From: Dipteronia dyeriana
Lineage: Eukaryota; Streptophyta; Magnoliopsida; Sapindales; Sapindaceae
NCBI GenBank assembly: GCA_032871835.1
Contig: CM065297.1
Span: 94,819,052-94,883,051, forward strand
Direction of reading: 5' to 3'
DNA length: 64,000 nt
Made by a program: the position numbers and the translations under genes. Each line of letters begins with the position of its first letter. The stretch's first letter is position 1. Shown here piece after piece: positions 60,230 through 64,000 of the stretch. The notes under the pieces were generated by a model. The model worked only from the letters and a program-made list of their open reading frames with translations. It searched no databases and had not been told where the DNA came from.

Positions 60230-60990
60230 TTAGAGTTTAAGTAAACCGAGCCCTCCATCCTTGAGCCCTTTTAGGGAGCTGTAACCCGAGTGAGGCATCA
60301 AGTAAAGGACTGTTTAGCCCTCTCTTAGGCTAGGGATTGGGACCGCGCTCTTAAACTCGAATCCTTCTTGGTGGTGGTAGGCCGACCAAGGCATTAGAAG
60401 GGCTTATCTAGCTATTTCCTAGTCTCGAAATCTGGATGGAAACTATGCTCTTACACTCAGACCCTTCTTGGGGGTGGTAGCCCGACCAAGAAATCAGGAG
60501 GGCTATATAGCTATTTCCCGGTCTCGAGATCTGGATGGCAACTATGCTTTTACACTCAGACCCTTTTTAGGGGTGGTAGCCCGACCAAGGAATCATGAGG
60601 GCTATCTAGCTATTTCCTGGTCTCGAGACCTGGATGACAACTATGATCTTACACTCAGACTCTTCTTGGGGGTGGTAGCCCGACCAAGGCATCTAGAGGG
60701 CTATCTAGTTATTTCATAGTCTCGAGATCTGGATGGCAGCTATGCTCTTACACTTAGACCCTTTTTGGGGGTGGTAGCCCGACCAAGGCATCATGAGGGC
60801 TATCTAGCTATTTCCTGGTCTTTAGATCTGGATGGCAACTATGCTTTTACACTCAGACCCTTCTTGAGGGTGGTAGCTTGACCAAGGCATCAGGAGGGCT
60901 ATCTAGCTATTTTCTGGTCTTGAGATCTGGATGACAACTATGCATTTATACTCAAACCCTTCTTGGCGGGCGGTAGTGCCCAGCAGAGGC
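60230..60990. repeat. 99-bp tandem repeat inside Tat element 2, about seven copies
   Basis: TACACTCAGACCCTT-type starts occur at 60452, 60551, 60650, 60749, 60848 and 60947, each exactly 99 bp apart, with one more diverged unit near 60352. Units contain GGTGGTAGCCCGACCAAG and GGGCTATCTAGCTATTTCCT. Because 99 is three times 33, one frame stays open for 84 codons with a 33-aa repeat; I treat that as a by-product. Confidence 0.93.
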
Positions 60991-61383
60991 ATCAGGAGTG
61001 GCGAGGGGGCTTCCCCGGCCTACCCCTGGTCTTAGGGTGATAATGTCAAATTTTCCACGTATACCCAAATCATTGTAGAATATAGTTGAAGATGGAGAAA
61101 ATAAGAAAAACAGGCTTTATTGATACGAATGATGGAGTACATTATTGTCGGAGATAAAATAAAAAAACTAGGTAGAGGCCACCTTTTCATGAGTCCCCTG
61201 TTCAAGGGTAGAATTTTCTTAAGTGATCAACATTCCAAGTATGATCGATGAGTCGACCATTCATATCCTCGAGTTTTTATGCCCCATTACGGATCACCAT
61301 TTTTACTAGGTATGGTTCTTCCCAGTTGGGTCCTAGGACCCCGTCTGATCTCTTCCTGGTATTCAACGTTACTTTCCTGAGAA

Positions 61384-62300
61384 CTAGTCCCCTTCTTTGA
61401 AGTTTCGGGCCTTTACCCTCCTGTTAAAGTACCTAGCAATCTTGCTCTGGTAGACTGCTACCTTCTTGGCTATTGGATCTTTTTTCTCTTCCAGGAGGTC
61501 CAAGCTAGCTCGGAGCTTGCTTTCATTACTCCCTGGTTTGAAATGTTGGACTCTAAAAGAGGCCAAATTGTACTCGATAGGTAGGACTGCTTCAACCCCG
61601 AAGGCTAGCGAGTAGGGCGTTTCCCCGATAGCTGTTCTCCTTGTAGTGCGTTAAGCCTAAAGGACCTCAGAAAGCTCCTCTGCCCATATACCTTTCTTCT
61701 GCTGTAGTTTTTTCTTCAACAGCTTCTTAATGGTTTTGTTAGTGGATTCCACCAGACCGTTGGTCTGAGGGTGGGCTACCGAAGTAAACCGAAGGTCGAT
61801 TCCCAAGCCTTTGTAAAAATCTTTGAATCGGCTATTATCGAACTGTTTTTCGAGGTCAGCTATTATGGCAAAAGGGGTTCCAAACCTGCAAACTACATTA
61901 ATCTTGATGAACCTTGTTGTGTTTTCTTCTGATATCTGGGAGAGTAGTCCGGCTTTACTCATCTTGTGAAATAATCAATTGCCATGATAACATGCTTGGC
62001 CTGACCCGGAGCCATAGGTAGCGGTCTGATCAAGTCGACTCCCCACATAGCAAAGGGGTATGGCGAGCTAAGGGACGAAAACCCCTCCGGATGGAGGTGA
62101 CTCAAGTTTACGGCCTTCTAGCATGCCGCGCAGGCTTATACCAAGTTCTTCATGTCTTGATGGATGGTTGGCCAATAATATCCCATACAGAGAACCTGAT
62201 ATTCCAAAGCCTTCCCACCAATGTGGTTCCCGCATTCCCCGGAATGAACCTCTCTCAAAGCTCATTTGGCATCTTCAGGGTGTAGACATCAGAGCAGGGG
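61384..62300 (-). pseudogene. Tat element 2 integrase, frame-broken
   Basis: From high to low: zinc-binding N-terminal region (about 62280-62130, split by frame changes), core with FGTPFAIIADLEKQFDN (about 61850) and SVAHPQTNGLVESTNKTIKK (61770-61720), a stop near 61657, then GETPYSLAFGVEAVLPIEY-like sequence and the C-terminal IARYFNRRVKARNFKEGD (61430-61384). The order and motifs match integrase of Tat element 1 with clear sequence divergence. Confidence 0.85.
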
Positions 62301-62529
62301 AATGGATCTTCCTCTCCGGTATCGATGCCCATCCACCAAACAATACCGGACCGAGAGCCTTTTAACTCTCCTAGCTTGATCGGGCTCCCTTAGAAGTTTC
62401 CCATCCTGTAGATAATCTTTTATCGGGTCCATCTAGCACGGTTGTTGATCCAAGAGATAAGCTTCCTTACCTTTCATTGTGCTAGGTAGGGGGATCACTT
62501 GAAGAGGGACTCCGTAGGGTAAGTTCTGG

Positions 62530-64000
62530 CCACCAAATGCAGCTATCTTGGCAAGTACGTCAGCTCGATGATTCAGTTATCAAGGTATCCACTCGATTTT
62601 GAATCCCTTAAATCTGCTCTTGAGTTGTTGAACCAATTTCAGGTAAGCGATCATATTATCCTCTTTTGCCTGATAGTCCTCGGAGACTTGGTTGACCATG
62701 AGCAAAGAGTCGCTCTTAACATTCAGGTAATCAACCAAGAGCTCTATGGCTGCCCTTATTCCTACTAGAAGGGCTTCGTACTCTGCCTCATTGTTCGTGA
62801 CTTTAAATACAAATCTGAAATAGTTGCAACACTCAGTTCGTTTTGGGTCGATTAGGACTATTCCTGCTCCTCTCCCAGCTTTCCTGAAAGCTCCATCAGT
62901 GTAGAGGGTCTATGACTCGTAACCTTTCAGCCAGTTGTCAGATTCTGGAATCCTCTCGGGGGTTACATCTGCTACCGTAGGGGTTGCTTGGCCTGAAGAT
63001 ACAGAGAGCTCTGCTACAAAGTCTGCTAGTGCCTGAGCTTTTATTGCGGTCCTAGGCTTGTACCTTAAATCAAACTGGGTAAGCTCTAGGGCCTATAAAA
63101 CCAGCCTTCCGAAAACAACCGGCCTTTGTAAGAATTGACAGAGGGGTTGGTTCGTCACCACTACTATTGAATGAGCATGAAAGTAGGGATGAAGCTTCCA
63201 TACCGAGGTCACCAAGGCATAAGCGAGCTTCTCCAACAGGGTATAGTTCTTTTCGGGCTTGGTTAGAGCGTGACTTTCGTAGTAAATAGGTCGCTGGACC
63301 CCTATCCCTGCATTCTTTGACCAAGGCCCCGCTTACGACCATTTCTGAAACGGCCAAGTATATTTGAAGCTCTTCTCCAGGACTTGGCTTAACCAGCAGT
63401 GGAGGGCATGATAGGTATTTTTTCAAGGCTTGAAAAGCTTGTTCGCTCTCCTGATCCCATTTCATGTTTCTTCCCTGCTTGATGGCTTTGAAGAATGGTA
63501 GACACTTATCGGTAGACCGAGAGATGAACCTATTGAGCGCTGCGACCTGTCTGGTCAAGGTTTGAACCTGTTTAAGAGACGTAAGGGATTATAGATCCAT
63601 GATAGCCATGATTTTTTTCGGGTTAGCCTCTATGCCTCTCTCATGGACCATGAAGCCCATAAACTTTCATGCAGTTACCCCAAAGGCGCATTTGGAAGGG
63701 TTCAACCTCATATGGTTCTCCCTTAGGATCATGAAGGTTCTACGAAGGTCTTCAGATGGCCTTCCGAGGTTGAAGACTTAGTGATCATGTCATCGGTATA
63801 CACCTCCATTGACCTTCCGATTTCGGGCTTGAACAATCGATTGACTAGCAGCTGATAAGTAGCTCCAGCGTTCTTAAACCCAAAAGGCATCATCTTGTAG
63901 TAGTACAAACCTTGCACTGTGATGAAACTGATCTTTTCCTGGTCCACGAAGTGCATCATAATTTGATTGTACCCTGAAAATGCGTCCATGAAGCTCAGGA
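62530..64000 (-). pseudogene. Tat element 2 RT and tandem RNase H, partial
   Basis: RT at the right edge: MDAFSGYNQIMMHFVDQEKI, MMPFGFKNAGATYQLLVNRLF and YTDDM (63990-63729). The thumb is in the frame ending 63558-63070 (ALNRFISRSTDKCLPFFKAI, FQALKKYLSCPPLL), followed by the first RNase H. The second RNase H appears at about 62960-62560 (TNNEAEYEALLVGIRAAI, SDSLLMVNQVSEDYQAKEDN in the - strand). Frames shift repeatedly, so it is inactive. The N-terminus of RT lies beyond the window. Confidence 0.85.

Larger units (their letters stand above)
55200..64000 (-). mobile_element. Second Ty3/gypsy Tat-type element, 3' part, runs off window
   Basis: The - strand from the right edge carries RT (64000-about 63600), RNase H, a second RNase H, and integrase ending near 61384. 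Then come a 99-bp tandem array and an opposite-strand plant-mobile-domain-like gene. The organisation equals that of element 1, but the sequences differ clearly, so it is another family. Stops and frame changes throughout the pol part show that it is decayed. The 5' LTR, gag and protease are outside the window; the left border is uncertain. Confidence 0.85.

Noticed and set aside
60468..60719. Open frame with a 33-aa repeat (GVVARPR...EGYLAIS...)
   Set aside because: It is a by-product of the 99-bp tandem array, whose unit is a multiple of three. No family match and the frame fails in other units.

Overview
The window is nuclear DNA of a eudicot-type flowering plant. It is AT-rich, its genes are split by GT-AG introns, and transposable elements are dense. 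Nothing prokaryotic or organellar was seen. Four host genes can be assembled exon by exon with every junction in frame: (1) + strand, 10449-15306, a 678-aa DDT/WHIM-domain chromatin protein of the DDR/RLT-associated type; (2) - strand, 26785-17440, a 436-aa zinc-dependent medium-chain alcohol dehydrogenase-like protein with a putative mitochondrial presequence; (3) + strand, 45456-50921, a 423-aa VHS-GAT TOM1-like (TOL) ubiquitin adaptor; (4) - strand, 54080-52140, a 481-aa family-1 UDP-glycosyltransferase closest to the UGT88 group.

Layout. 1-7.33 kb: decayed endogenous pararetrovirus (Caulimoviridae), from upstream coiled-coil ORFs through movement protein, coat protein-protease, RT-RNase H and a transactivator/viroplasmin ORF to its promoter and poly(A) signal. 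7.3-9.4 kb: 42/43-bp tandem repeats and a probable LTR-retrotransposon remnant. 9.4-15.7 kb: DDT gene, with a 310-bp TRIM in its last intron. 15.7-17.4 kb: intergenic, with a 96-bp duplication. 17.4-26.9 kb: dehydrogenase gene, whose introns hold a SINE, a 1.3-kb Mutator-like element and a 430-bp near-perfect palindrome. 27-29.7 kb: AT-rich repeats. 29.7-40.2 kb: a decayed Tat-type Ty3/gypsy element on the - strand. 42.6-50.9 kb: TOL gene. 52.1-54.1 kb: UGT gene. 54.8-64 kb: SINE, a long-inverted-repeat segment, then a second Tat-type element running off the right edge.

The most notable feature is shared by the two Tat elements. Each has gag-pol on the - strand and, downstream of integrase, an opposite-strand gene. 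That gene encodes a plant-mobile-domain-like region and a coiled coil, contains introns, and has its own AATAAA signal; a TATA box precedes it. Each antisense gene is followed by an array of monomers of similar size but unrelated sequence (91 bp and 99 bp). Both antisense genes are now broken by stops and frameshifts. Antisense ORFs and 3'-UTR tandem repeats are known for Tat/Ogre-type elements; two independent copies with the same complete layout in one window are worth comparing.

All functional calls rest on motifs read by eye. No database search was possible.
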